From assembly GCA_019054805.1 (NCBI GenBank), contig JAHQIY010000001.1:10554501-10618500 (forward strand): 64,000 nt of DNA, read 5' to 3'. Positions 23,882 to 38,300 of this stretch are shown piece after piece. Numbering within the stretch: the first letter of the stretch is position 1; each line of letters starts with the position of its first letter. The notes beneath the pieces were generated by a model, which had not been told where the DNA came from, made no database searches, and saw only the letters and a program-made list of their open reading frames with translations. Source of the stretch: Brachionus manjavacas. Taxonomy: Eukaryota; Rotifera; Eurotatoria; Ploima; Brachionidae. The position numbers and the translations under genes are program-made.

Positions 23882-24706
23882 TAGTGATGAAATCGAATGT
23901 GCATATTCGAACCGATATTTGAATAAGGAGCTTTTTGAACGGAAATCAGCTTCGAATATAATATTTGAATTTAAAAAAATTTTAAAAATATATTTAAATA
24001 TTTTTCATTTTAATTTTAAAATTGAATCTCTAAAACATTCGAATTAAAATTTGAAAAAGAAAAATTTGAATATAAAACCGAATATAATAAATATTTGATT
24101 TTGTATTTGAAAAAATTAAATAATTAAAAAAATAATTGAAAAACAAAAAAATTTAAAGAAAATTTGAATGAAAAAAATTTCAAAAAGTAAATTGAGTTTT
24201 GACGCTATTCGGATATCAATATCAGATTCTGTTAGATTTTGAGAAGTCAGCAAAACTTTTCTAAATTTTTAAAAATTTTCTTTACTTATTTGATTTAGAT
24301 TGCCCTTGCCCACAATTCTCGACTTAAAAAAAAATTCTTTAATGAAAATGACAGTGTAGGAGTAAAAAAAACTCAAATTTAATTTCAAAAGTAAAAATGA
24401 ATCAAATTAAAATTCAAATTTAATTGGTATTCAAAATTTAATTCGACTAGATTTCACATTCAATTGTCTGTTCAAATTTTTTATTTATTCAAGTTTCAAT
24501 TTACAGTAGCGCTACGCCACGTGGATTTTACGTAAATTTACGTCAAATTACGTAAATTAACGTAATTTGACGGGAAAAAAAGTAAATTTACGTAAAGATA
24601 GAATAGTAAAATTACGTTTATTAACGTAATTTGACATAAATTTACGTAAAATCCACGTGGCGTAGCGCTACTGTATGTCCAAAAAAATGATTCGATTTCA
24701 TCACTA
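23882..24706. mobile_element. 825-bp hAT-type MITE with 8-bp TSD, hosting a second MITE
   Basis: Exact target duplication ATTGAAAC at 23874-23881 and 24707-24714. The ends TAGTGATGAAATCGAAT and ATTCGATTTCATCACTA are perfect inverted complements. The TAGTG terminus and 8-bp duplication fit the hAT superfamily. The interior is full of TTCGAAT/ATTTGAA words and has no ORF. A smaller TA-flanked MITE lies inside at 24504-24673 and is therefore younger. Confidence 0.85.
24504..24673. mobile_element. 170-bp Tc1/mariner-type MITE, nested
   Basis: Starts CAGTAGCGCTACGCCACGTG and ends with its exact inverse complement, flanked by TA at 24502-24503 and 24674-24675. The inverted repeats extend about 60 bases with only a few mismatches, so the element is nearly one hairpin, rich in ACGTAA words. 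TA duplication and CAGT ends fit Tc1/mariner-like non-autonomous elements. Confidence 0.85.
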
Positions 24707-24714
24707 ATTGAAAC

Positions 24715-25582
24715 TTTGACAAAAATTCACAATAATTATAATGATTTGTCTATTTTTATAAACCTTTTTCTGCACTATTAAAACGACTAATATACAATTT
24801 AGCAATTTCAAGGGATCTTAAAAACATTTCTTGAAAAAATTAAATGATGGATCTCCTTGATGATTAGAAAAATTAAATTTTTAACCCATTTTGAACTAAA
24901 ATTAAAAATTTAATTAGTAAAATCAAAATTTTAATTTTTGATAGCAGAAAAAATATTGAGATCAAAAAAAATTGTTATTATGAAATAATGATTTGTTTAT
25001 TAAATTTTTTTTTAATAAGAATATTTAAAAATATATTATATGGAAATGCGGCAATAAATATCTCAATTACAATTTTTAGGAAAAAACATTTCCCTATTTA
25101 ATTTTTGTACCAAATTTTTACATTGCAGTAGAAATGTTAAAAAATGATAATATTCTCACGCTAGGAATTTTAAAATAATATGGTTTTTATATAGTTTACT
25201 GAAGCACGTTACCATTAAATTTAATCTTTTATATCAAGTCGGAAATTTCTTAAATATTTTCTAGTAAAATTAGTAAAAATTCATTTTTTTATCATTAAAT
25301 TGTTAATTATTATTATTTTTATTTATTTCAGACTATAAAAAAGTTAAGTCAAGTATTTAATTATTTAAATGCAAACATATCGATTTATGAAATAAATTTT
25401 TCTGGTAATTATTTAATTAAAAATTTTGTCATTTTGACTTAGAATATAACTTGTTAAATTAGTAAACATTTTCTATTTAAAAAAAATCAAAATCATTTGC
25501 GCTCATACATTTGACATAAACAAATTGCTTAATTAGATACGCCATTTTATCAATATACCATCTTAATTATAATGTTTTAAAT

Positions 25583-25651
<69 letters not shown>

Positions 25652-28600
25652 TCATTAGTAGATCAATTACGTGATACCTCAATGACTTCAATTTAATCAC
25701 TATTAGCAAAATATGTGTTCTAAATCAATTATTTTTATCATCTTATTTTTATATTTTATTTCATTTTTTGATTTTTAGAAAAAGTTTCTTTTAAATACAA
25801 TAAAAATTCCAAGTATAATAAGTAAATTTAGTCAAGCGATTGGAATCTCATTAAATTAACCATATCAGAAGCTGAGCAAGTGCAAAAATGCTCAATAAAA
25901 ACATTTATAATTATTTATTTTTATTTTTATTTAATTGTCAAAAAAGTTAACTAAAAAGACTATCTCTACAAATTTTTCTAAATAATTATCTCCTTAGGCT
26001 CGAAACTTTTTAATTTTTTTGGAAATAAAGTTTTACGTAATTTATCACAAAATAAAGCCAAAATTTTTTATTTTTATAAGATTATTTCTAATTTATATAT
26101 TTGACTTTGTTGACTTTTATTTTGATTTTTAAAATAATAATCAATTTAGACAATTGTCTAATAAAATGTAATTAAATTTATCATAAAAAATTTGTAACCA
26201 ACGCATAGAAAATATTGCATGTAATTTTTTAATGATGAAATAACTTAAATTAAAAAAAAAACAAAAAAATTTTAATTGCGATAGATTTAAAAAAATCCCG
26301 ATTCAAACAAAAAAAATCTAAAAAGCCTTTTGGAATTATGAGAAATTGGAATTTTTTAACCGAATAAGTTCTAAAAATCTTGAATTTTTTTATTTATTTT
26401 AAAATTTGTATATTTTTGAATCAAACAAATTTCGAAGAATTAGAAAAAATATCTAAACAACCGCTCTTTTAAAAACGAAGCAATTTATTTTTTTTGAAAT
26501 ACCTATTATTTCTTATATACAACTGATTTCCATAAAAGATATTTAGTTTGTTTGTTTTTGTATTTGATATACATCTTTTAGAAAAAATGATATAAATTTA
26601 TGAATAAGAAAATTAAAATTTTTTAATAGTCTTGATCTGGGCTGGAATATATTCAAAAAATATGATTTCAAGACAAAAATTCTATGAGGAGCATTTTTTC
26701 CAATTATTTATTAATGAAATAAGTATATGAGACTGCTCTTTGCTTGGCTTTTTTAATTTTTTGTTTGACCAATTTTTTTTATATTTAAAGGGAAGATCCA
26801 GGCTTGTCCGAATGGCAATACACTTCGTTTAAACCTTGATATTTGCGTAACAGTACTATTTACATACTCAAATCGTTGAGAAAAAATTTAAAGATTATTT
26901 AGAAATTTAAAAATGAAATAAAAATAAAAGGATTAGATAAAAGGTGTGTTTTTTATCTTTTTTGTTAATCTTTTTACTATTGTAATATTTACAATTAGGT
27001 TGCCTGGTACCTTTTTGTTTTTCAAAACTTAAATTATCGAAAGCGTATTGTGATTAAAATGACTGGTTTTAGCAACAAATTAATTTTGCTAAAATTCTAG
27101 TATAATAAGCAAATTTTAAAAGGGAATAATTAATCAGTAAATCAGTAAATTTAGAATTAATTATTAAAATAATTTCATATTTTTCAAATACTAAAAAAAC
27201 AAATTTTTTTCACTTAATAAAAAAATTATTAATCCTTTATTTACGAATTGAATAATATGGAGATTTTCTTACGCAATTAAAAATGTTAATAAACAAACCA
27301 GGTGTTAATGTAGCTCTCTGCAAGCTATTTTAGACAATTTTTAGAATAGTCAATTTTTAAAAAAGCTTTTAGAAGTCAAACAAAAAGAGATCGTAGTATT
27401 ATTTCCACTACTTATTAGAATAACTAGTTTGTGACTGGTTTGGCAAAGCTAATACGCTTGCTCCTTTTTAAGTTATTTTATTTCAAAAAAAAAAACAAAT
27501 ACCATTTTTTTCAAGAACGCAATTTACAAATATTTTTAGAAAATAATTTACCGTTTTGTAAACCTCCATAACAAAAATTGAATAATTTAAATTTAATTAC
27601 TCATTAAAGCCAAAAAAGTGATACTTTTTTTCAAACACTAAATCTAATTTTTAAACCATCATTTTATTTTATTAACCTAAAGGTAAATCTGAGGCATTTT
27701 TATAGAAATAAAAACAATAAATAGTTTCACAAATTTCTGAATATCAAATTTTAAATTAAACTTTCTTTCTTTTCATTCTAGAATGTTCACCTTTTTTTAA
27801 TTCAAAGGTTCTTATTGTTTAACTGATTCATTAAATGAATTTAACATCTGATTTATTTCAATTGAAAGTATTTCCACCAGTTCTAAATTAAAAAATTAAT
27901 TATTAGCTGAGAAAAAAAATTATTCCTAAGTTTTGAATTTTTTTACAATTGAAGTTTTTCTGGCTTTTCTAATTTTTAGTTTAAATCAATAAAACAATTA
28001 AGAAATGATTTAATAGACAGATACGAAATTTATATCTGTCATTCGTAAACAAAAAATTTCAAATTTGAATTATGGTTTTGCACGATTCTGTGAAATCTAA
28101 TTTTCAAGTATCGATCGAGAGTCAAGAAAATAGTTTTATTACTTTTGACATTGAATTGATTTTTTCTTCATTTAAATCCAAAATTTTTTATTAAGTATTT
28201 GAAATTACTTTTGGTAAAATTAAACAAAAATTTGAAGCCGTATTTTTCAATAAAATGTAAAATCATATTCAGACTCAGCATTAGAGAGATTATGATATTT
28301 CAAAAACACTAGGTCTAAAAATCAATAAATAAATTTTTTTTTAAGTTAAGCGAGTAAATAATTTCTAATTTTAATTATGTAATGTCACATTAGTGGCAAA
28401 ATCTCTACAGAAATTGCTATAATTGAATTTTTTCAAGTATTTTCTTTAAATCTTTTAAAAATTTAATAAATCAAGTACAAACATCAATTGATTATATTTT
28501 CCATTGGAACCCTCATGAAGACTTGTTTAATTGACAGCAAAGATTTGTACAGATGGGTTTTTTTTCGTAAAAAAATATTCAGCTTATTTACCTTTTCGAA

Positions 28601-29397
28601 GTTTCCAAAAATAAAAAAATTCATTTATTTATTAGATAAACTTAAAGCAAGATGCCAACTATTCAATTTTATCTAGAAATTTTATCTAAAAATTTTAATT
28701 AGGTTTATAGGGTTTAAAAAATGAAAAATTTTCCATGTAAAACTTTAGCATGAAATATAAAAATCAATGTAAAGCAAATTTTAAAAAGTAGATAATTCAT
28801 AATCGAGTCGACCTCTTATTTTATTTGTAATAGAATAAGAAATATTCACAAAACCTGATTATTTCCAAAAAGTATCAGGTATCTGACTTCAAACTTTTCC
28901 ATCTATGCCTTTGTAATGTTTGCTTAATTTAAAATATCGTTATTAAAAGCTATTTTTATTTTAAAGGATTAAACATGATTTTTGAAAATTTGTTTCAACA
29001 TTTATTTAAATCGTTTAAACAAAATTAAATCATTGTTAAAGTAAATTTTTATTTGCAGACCTATTTTAAATTCCAAATAAGATCGCATTTACTTAAAATA
29101 GTTTTTACGGTGGGTGACTTTTCCAAAAAGCAATGCCGCGCGTTTAACCATTATTTTTCACTAATTTATGCAATTTTTTAAACATAATAAAAACTTGAGT
29201 CCAAAAAGAAAATTTCATCATTATTTTGTGTATATATATTTTGTGGATAAAAAAATTAATCCAAAGATGGTGTAAGGATAAACAAATTAGGAATATTTAA
29301 AGATTTTTTTATGATAAGTCTTTTATTTTAGATAAAAATATCTGGAAAAAATTTCGACATAAAACCTTTTTTTGCTCTTTTATTAGCAGAGTTTATT
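24715..29397. other. Upstream region of the Slo2 gene, AT-rich, no gene seen
   Basis: About 4.7 kb of AT-rich DNA holding a (TCTA)n microsatellite and scattered homopolymer runs. A 62-codon frame at 28488-28676 has no recognisable features and is probably chance. The Slo2 promoter must lie here, but no element can be named from sequence alone. Confidence 0.5.
25583..25650. repeat. (TCTA)n microsatellite, about 17 units
   Basis: An uninterrupted CTAT/TCTA tetranucleotide run (GATA on the other strand). Length is likely polymorphic between individuals. Confidence 0.95.
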
Positions 29398-32300
29398 ATG
29401 AGCAAATCAATTGATACAAAAAGTATCAACAGTTTTTTGACGCCGACAATATCTATTTTAGAGATAGACGAAATAGACGAGTCACGGTATTTAAATTTGA
29501 AATTATTTGAATTCTTAAATTATGAAATAATACAATTTTTCAAATGAGCATCAACAATTTTGATATGTTATTTAAATAATATTCATTAAGGGTTCAAGTG
29601 GAATTTTTTTCAAACGAAAAATCACTCAAAGAACGTCTCAGATTATATTTCATTAAAAACAAACGCTCTAGTAAAATTTTATTAACAATTTTTGAAGTTT
29701 ATTTTGAAGTTTTAAAATGAAGGTTTAAGAATACGAATTTTTAATTTCATAATTAAAATATTGACATGTGTTCTGTATGTAGTTCGAGTGCAACTCGATG
29801 ATTCACTTGATCCAAAGTAAAAAATTATTTTTTTATTAATCTATTTTTTGTCTAAATATTTAAAGTTTTCAGATTCCTCATAGAAATTTGCCCAATGTTA
29901 GGTAATAAAAACAGATAAAATAATCAACACTTATTAAAAAAAAAATTTATAAGCTATAAATGCTGGAATAAAACAAAATCTTCCGAAGAGTTTCGAGTTA
30001 GTCCATGCATCAACTGGTAAGTTTTTAAATATTTATTTATCTGGAAATGTTTAATTATAAAAATACATTATTCATTTAATCTTATTATTCTAAAAGCTAT
30101 CATCACTATTTAAGTCTATAAAAATCAATAAATTAATAATTAGGAAAAACAATTAGAAAAATAATTATAGAAAATTGCCCCAAAATGAAAAATTTCTATA
30201 AAATTAAATCGAAATATGTATGTATGAATAATGTTCTAATTTTAGGTGCTTTTAGAATTTAGTTTGAAAAATAATATACCTTAATTTCAAAAGATTTCAA
30301 TCCATCATGACAACTTAAAAATAAGCTCTAATTAAATGTTAAATTATTTAAAATGCTCTTTTGGATAATTAAAAAATATTTTCTCATTTATTTTTTACAG
30401 AAATAGCTAATTCTAACTTTAAAATTTTCCAGATCTGTAAAGATTTCTTGATTGATTCTAATTTTTTCAAAATTATTTTAGCTTTCTTAATTTTTTAATG
30501 CATTAAATTATTACATTAAAGCATGCTTAGAATGAATTAACCTTTTCAAATATTGCATGATACGAATTTTTTAATTCATTTCTAATTAATTTCATTTTAT
30601 TTTTTAATTAATGATACAGCACTGAGTTTGAATTGAATGCGAAATTTAAAAAGAAAAAATTTAATTTTGAAATTTAATATCCTTTTTCTAAATTTGATTA
30701 TTCTTTTTAAAATTAAAAATTCTCGAGATTCAATTTTAGCATTAAAAATTACTTTAAAATTTGATGAGATTTCATTCTAAGAAAATATAGTGTTTAAAAT
30801 CTTGAAATTAAAAATCAAATTTTTGATGAAAAAATACAATTTTTTGTAAGATTTCCTAAAATCTCTGTATCAAATTATTCTTGTATAATAGAATTACAAG
30901 TAAAAGCTATACAGTACCTTGGAGATAAGTTCGTTAATAATAAATTTCTTTAATATTAATTTTCCTTTATATTATCCAGTTTAAAATATTTAAATCAAGC
31001 GCATGTGATTTTAAAATAATCCATAATAATGATTAAAATAATAATAATTAAAATAATAATGATTTTAATTTAATTTAAAGTAAATATAGTAAATCAATGC
31101 CGTTTTATTATGCTTAAAAAAATAAGAATCTCTCCAAAAATTCCCAAGCTTTTTCTTTGATCTACTTAAATTCTAATTTTACAGATCAGACCTGCTTATG
31201 CTGACTCTTGGTCAATTTTTGATATAAGTAATTAATTCAACCAATTTTCCACCCATAATTATTTTCCTTCCATCTTGAAATATGCATCTATTAAAATAAA
31301 AATTAACTCAGCAATCGCTCTTTCTAAACAAAATACGATCAGTTTTTTTAAAAGTAGGTACTAGCGCAGCAATAACTCATTCACATAATCCGTTATTTAC
31401 TGAATTGGTCTCAAAATCCTTATAACATTGTATCAATGACTTGTTCTTCCCATAAATTTCTCTTTTTAAATCATGTTATTCAAAAAACAAGCATTTAAAA
31501 AAAATACATAACTTTTGAATTATCGCATTTTGATAAGTATAATTTCTAGCGATTATTTTAAGTAAGTAAAAAAAACATAAAAAAACCGAAGTGTGTAACT
31601 TCATTTTCTCAAATTTAAAAAGTAGATTCCAATGTTTTAGCTTCTTAACCCATTTCATTAATTAATTATTTTTTTTAAATTTCAATTTTTTAATCTTGTC
31701 TTCTTTCTTTATTTGAAGTTAGATTATGAATTTCAAAACAAAACAAAAAAAATTCTAAAATCATGTAAATTTTTATCAACTGAAGCATTCACCATTTGAC
31801 CTAAAATTTAGCTTTTGGATAAAACTAAAAATTCCAAAAAGATGAAAATTAAATTTTAGAGTTCTGGATAAGTTAGATTAAGCTGATTCAATTTACAAAA
31901 CCAGTTTGTTATTAATGATTAATTAAAAAAAATCTTAAATAGAAAAAATTCAAAGATATCAATTTATTTTTTTTTCATTTTTAAAGGGATGCTATGCTTT
32001 ACATATCAACCCCACTGGGCTTATGGATAGCCCAAGTTGTTTTCGCGATATTGAGCTACAGCCAGACGCTTTTAGTCACTTATCTCACCTATAAAGTTAA
32101 ATAACAAATTATCTTAATTATTAGTTTCTTATTATTTATTAAGGGTAATATACTTCAAAGTCTCTCTCGTATTGGATTTATTCTAGACACTCTTACTTCA
32201 TTTTCATTAATAATTACGGTAAATTTTTATTCGAAAAAAAATTAGATTTCTTAATAATTTCTAAATTTCAGATATGGTGGCCTCCAATTCGTTTTGTTTT

Positions 32301-35300
32301 TGTGCCAATTTTTCTAAACTGTTGGTTAGCCAAACGTCAATTAGAGAATATGTTTAATGATCTGCACAAAGCAATGGATAAGTCAACTTCAGTCCTATCT
32401 CAGAGATTAATGATGCTCACTGCAACGCTTGCTTGCTTAATTTTCACTGGGTAATGAACCAAAACATTTTTTTTTTTGATTTTGTTATTTATATTTTAAA
32501 GATTTAAAATTTTAAAATTTTATAATTTTAAAGAGCTTGTGCAATTCAGCACATTCAAAGAGGCGGAAATAGACATTTTGGTCTTTTTGAATCAGTTTGG
32601 TACATTGTTGTTACATTTTCGACAGTGGGCTATGGCGACATCTATCCTGATATTTGGCCATCACAGTTATTCATGATCTTGCTCATAATTGCTGCATTAG
32701 TTGTGCTTCCGTCTCAGGTAATCAAGCTAAAAAATAATTTTGCGCAAAGTTTATAATTAAAGTGTAGTTTGAACAATTGGCCACGTTTTATTTGGAAAAA
32801 CAGAAAAGTGGCGTGACCTACACAAGACAAAGAGCAGAGTCTGAAAAACATGTGGTCGTGTGCACTACGCATGTTAAGACAAATCTAATAATGGATTTTT
32901 TAAATGAATTTTATGCTCATCCTATGCTTCAGAACTATTATGTTGTTTTATTATCACCAAGTGAATTGGATGCGAATTTGGCAATGATATTTCAGATGCC
33001 AATTTGGTCCCAGCGAGTGATTTACATTCAAGGATCTGCCCTGAGAAATTCGGACTTGAATCGAGCTCAAGTTGATTATGCCGAAGCGTGTTTCATAATG
33101 GCGGCTCGCAATTATCATGACAGACAGCTAGCTGATGAGCATACAATTTTACGATCTTGGGCTGTAAGAGACTTTGCGCCAAATTGTGTTCAGTACGTTC
33201 ACTTGTTACGGCCAGAGAACAAAATGCATGTGCAACACGCAAGTATTGATAATTTAAAATATTCTTGGATAAACATCCGAAAGAGTCTAATTAAGAGTGA
33301 CGAGGATTAAAAACAAATAAAAGAGATCAAATACCATAAAAATGTGATTCACTTATTAAAAAAAAAAATTGCTTATTTAAAATGGTGAAAAAAAATATAA
33401 TATAAATTAATTGAACTGTGAAACTAGTTTTTCACATCGAAATTAAGACATAAAAAAGTTACATAAAAATATTAAGTCAATAATTTTCAATTAAGTATTC
33501 CTTTTTCTTCATTTAAAATTAATTTTAAAGTTTAGAACAATTCAACTGTCTAATTACTGATTCTTGAAAGTTCTAGATATTTTTTAATTTTTATTTTCAT
33601 TTTATAAATCTAAATTTAAATAAATTTTTTATATTCAAAAAAAATTTAAGATAGCAAAAATCAATAAAAATCAAAATCAATAAAAATCAATTTAAAAAGT
33701 TGAGAACCCATTTAGTAAAGGAAAAATAATTATCTTGTGCTGATCGACGTTTTAAAATTATTTTTGACAGATTTAGTTTTATGCATTATTTATTTGTTTT
33801 ATCTGTGCCGAGCTAAAGCTCCTTCAGATTAAAAAATAAAAAAAAATAAAAATAAAAATGTAAAGAAAAAATATAAGAAAAATTATAATAAGTTAAAATA
33901 TAATAAAAAGAAAATTAAAAATTGATAAATTGTAAGAGGTGACATGTGAAAAGTAATTAAGTATTGAACAGTTCAGGAAAGAAAGAAGAAATAGTAAAAT
34001 AGTAATTACACAATGGAGTTGGGTATTCAACATACCTTGATTCAAAACCCGCTTTATATTCATCAACCAGCTTAACAACCAATGGAACAGAATGACGCAG
34101 TCCTCCCGCTACATATCTTTCGCTCAATTCAAAAAGTCGATTCGAGGCGGTTAAGAATTTAAGTTTATTAAAGACCTAATGATGCAAAATATTGGAAGGA
34201 GTACCATATTTTAGTTTAAGTTTAAAACGAACTGCTGACTTTAGTAAGAATTTTTTTAATGTTTGTTTCCGAAAATGAATTTAGACACGGAAAAGAGTAA
34301 TCAATTATAGATCCGATTAAAGATTTATATAGGTTTCCTAGTGTGCAATAATTAAGACCCCAATTTTTGTTTGACAATATTTTTATTAAGTTCAACCGTG
34401 AACTACAACGCTGTTTTGTTTCATCAACCATTGGGGTAAAGGTTTATTTTGAATCAAATTTTATACCTAAAAACTTTATTTCCTTTTGACTTTCAATTTT
34501 ATTTTCATATGTTTTTAATTTTAAGTCAATATTTTCCTTATTATATTTAGTGAAGACAATGAAGCAAGACTTTTCAACAGATATTTTCATCTTCCACTTG
34601 AAAAGCCATTTTTCTAGTTCGTCTAAGTATTTGTTTATCTTATTTTCTCGATTTCCTTTTTTCTTAAAAATTTAACCAAGTCATCAGCAAAAAGAAGAGA
34701 GTATTCACTATCTGTTTTATTTCTTTTAAGGATATCAATGATAAAAATACTAAAAAGTAATGGACTAATTACCGAGCCTTGAGGAACACCTGCAATATGG
34801 TATTCATCACTTAAGTGACCATTTTCATTTACTTTAAATGATCTTGAGTCTAAAAACGAATTAATCCAATGTATTAGGTAAGAGGGAAGGTTCATTAGTT
34901 TATAAATAAGACCATCATGCCAAAGCCTATCGAATGCTTTGGAGACATCAAAAAATAGGGAACAAACTTTCTTCTTTCTATTAAATGATTCTACAATTTT
35001 TTGAATAAAGGAGAAGAGATTATCAGCGGTTCGTCGACTTTTTCCAAAACCTGACAATGTTCGGTGGGAGATTCGTTTTGAAAATTCTATCTGTTTGGTA
35101 TGGAATGTTTTTATGAGCTGCAGAAATTAATTTTTGGGTAATTTCTTCATTTAGTTCGTCAATTGATTCTGAATTTAATCCTGAGTTTTGACCTTTTAGG
35201 ATCTCACGGAATAAAAACCAATTTGCTTTTTTATAGTTATGCTTCTTCGGTTGTGTTTTAGGGATAACTGAGTAGTCAAAATATATGCATGCCTCAATTT

Positions 35301-38300
35301 GGAAATGATCACTGGTCATATCTTGATTATTTAGAACCATAAAATCAGTGATTTTATCAACTAATGAAGATGAGACAAAGAATAAATCAAGAATTTCGAA
35401 ATATTCTCTATTGAATATGTTAAAGGTTGGACACTAATTATTAATTACCGTGAAATTATGCATTGTTTCCTTTACTTATTTATTATATTTAAATAATTAT
35501 TTATGTACCTCAATCATTGAAAAATTGAGAATAGTCTAAAACCTTCTTTTCTATAAATTCTATTAATACTATTAGTTAATCATTTCATCTAGGTGTTAAA
35601 TTTATTATCTAGTAAATAATTGTTTTATATTGAACATTTGATACATTTTATCTACTAAGTTCATCTTTTTTATTTAAGAATATGTCGTATGTGAAGATGA
35701 ATTCAAATATGCTTTATTAGCAAATAATTGCCTCTATCCAGGACTGTCCACTTTTGTGACTTTATTACTACATACCTCTAGGGGAAGGTAAAATTAATAT
35801 TTTTCTAAATTTTTTGTGTTTTAATATCTTAACAATATTCAGAGAAGGTTACGGGTCTGACCAAGAATGGCAACAAGTGTACGGAAGATGCTCTGGAAAT
35901 GAAATTTATCACATTCAATTGGGAAATTCAAAATTTTTCGGAGATTATGAAGGCAAAAGCTTTACTTACGCGTCTTTTCATGCACATAGAAAGTATTTTC
36001 TTTACATTGTTTTTAATTTTTAATTTTTAATTTTTTAAAGATTCGGAATCGCTCTGGTTGGAATACAACCGGAAAACGATGACATAAAATTGAACGCTGG
36101 CCCCAAATATATTTTAAAGTCAACTGATATATGTTTCTATATGAGTATTACTAAGGAAGAAAATTCCTCTTTATTAATTGAGGCTTCGGAAAAAGAGCAA
36201 ATACCTGATGAAGACTTGACTCTTACTGGAAATTTTACGAAAAAATTTTCCTTCAGAAGATCAAATTATAGCAGCAAACAAAATACTAATCAAACAGATC
36301 AATCAAAGCCTCTAATAGGTCTTTACATAATTAGATTTGATAAAATTTAATTTTTTTTTTTTAGAAGAAAAAAAACCCAAAAATTCCGCAAAAAGACAAT
36401 TTCTAGATGACAAAATTGGATTTAATTCAATTTCTGCAAAAAAAAATCCTATTTCAAAAGAGTATTGATCTAAATTTAATTTGATCTTTTAATTTAGTCT
36501 TTACAAAAATTAGATATGCCAAAGGGAAAGCGCCTTTTCCGCCATATGTTGGATGTTCTTCCACTTACTGCTATTTATCAAAAGAAAAATCAAATTTATG
36601 CTGTCTCAATTTGAACCAAGAGTGCGAACATTCCAAAGCAACACAAATTTCTGATTATAATTTTGAGAACAAGGCTATAATTTTAGCTAGTGAAAGTGCA
36701 GAAAATGCTATTCTTAACTTTATTGTGCCTCTTAGATCACATGTTTTAGATGAAAATTCACTTCATCCGATCGTTTTTTTATTAGAAAATGAGTAAATTT
36801 TCTGTCTGGTTTTTAAAATTAAGAAAATTAAAGCTTATCTTAGACCAAATGGTGTTTTTTTGGAGATGATAAGATGGTTCCCTTTGGTTTATTGGATGAA
36901 GGGTTCAATTAAAAACTTGGAAGATTTGTTAAAAGCCGGAATCAATGACGCTAAGTGCCTGACTATTCTAAATAAAGAGAAACAGAATCCTGACGAAGAA
37001 CAATTATTGATCGATTGTAATACCATCCTAACAGCGCAATACATTTTCAGGTAATTCTGGATTTTTTAATTTTGAAATTATTTTTATAATAACTCCAATA
37101 GAATGTTTCCGAGTGTTAAAATATGTTCGGAAATAATTGATTCGAATAATATGAGATTTATGCAGTTCAGAGCAAACGATCAATTTTCACTACAAATTTC
37201 TAAGCGAGAAAAAGTAATTTTATAAATAAAATTAAATTAAGTGTCTGACTATAGAGAATATTTTTTGATTTTAAAAGATCTGTTTTTTTATAAGAAACAA
37301 AGTATTCAAGAAATTTTTCATGATTATTTTTTTTCACTATTTTATTGAATTTTTTAACTTGGTTTGCAATTAATATTCTAAGCTTTTTCTATAGATTTAT
37401 TTGGATCGATTTTAAATCTAAAAATTTGAACACGAAAATAGTCAATACGTTAAGAATTCAGAATTAATTTTAAGAAAAACATTTTTATAACGGAATAATT
37501 TTTTTGTTTGTTTTGAGATTTTAGTTGATTATATAGTGTAATTTTACCTAAGAAATTTTCCATATGAATTACAATAATTACAGAACCATTTTAAACTATG
37601 AAGTAGTTTTTATATATTTGTGAATAATAAAAAAAGTTGCATAATCACAAAGGATTGTGCAGGATCTGTAATAGCTTTCGCTTAATTCTGATATCATAAT
37701 TCTTAGGCTAATAAAATTTGTATTCTAGCTTATCAAGTTTCCAAAATATGCTTTTTAAAATTTTTAGAATTATGTTATCGTATTTTTTCTGAGCTTCAAG
37801 CAAGATTTTAATCACAAATACATTATATTTAATTTACTAATATTTATTTTTAAAAAAAGAAGGGTCTATAGTGATAGGTGACCAGCTGGTCATGTACCCT
37901 AAAGCATGTGACCAAGACAAGTCACAAAATTTTCAAAGGGCTTAAATATTAAAAAAATTAAGTGACCAAAAAATTTATGACTGAAGAATGAAAAAAGTGA
38001 TCAAAGAAATATAATCATCAGTTAGGGTTTTTAGCCATATGTATTTTTAACCCTTTTCGCTCAAATTGATTATTGCATTTAGGACAAAATGAAAATTTTA
38101 TATTTAACGCTGTCTAATTTTACTTCTGACGGTTCCTTGTTTATTTTATCCATTTATTTCTCATATGAAATATAATATCTTTTTCTATTTTCTGACTCGT
38201 GCTCATCTTCATCTTCAATATCAGTAGCGTCGAGACCAGAAAAAAAATTGGAGATAAACTTCTAGTCACATGTTACCCCTTCGAAAATTAGGTAAGCAGT

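Noticed and set aside
24715..29397. Search for a CRISPR-like array or bacterial insertion
   Set aside because: The only regular repeat is the TCTA microsatellite; composition and context are eukaryotic throughout.
36793..36833. Apparent frameshift between Slo2 exons 15 and 16
   Set aside because: The nearer AG at 36832-36833 is out of phase, but the AG at 36842-36843 restores the frame and the conserved sequence ([18 protein letters not shown]).
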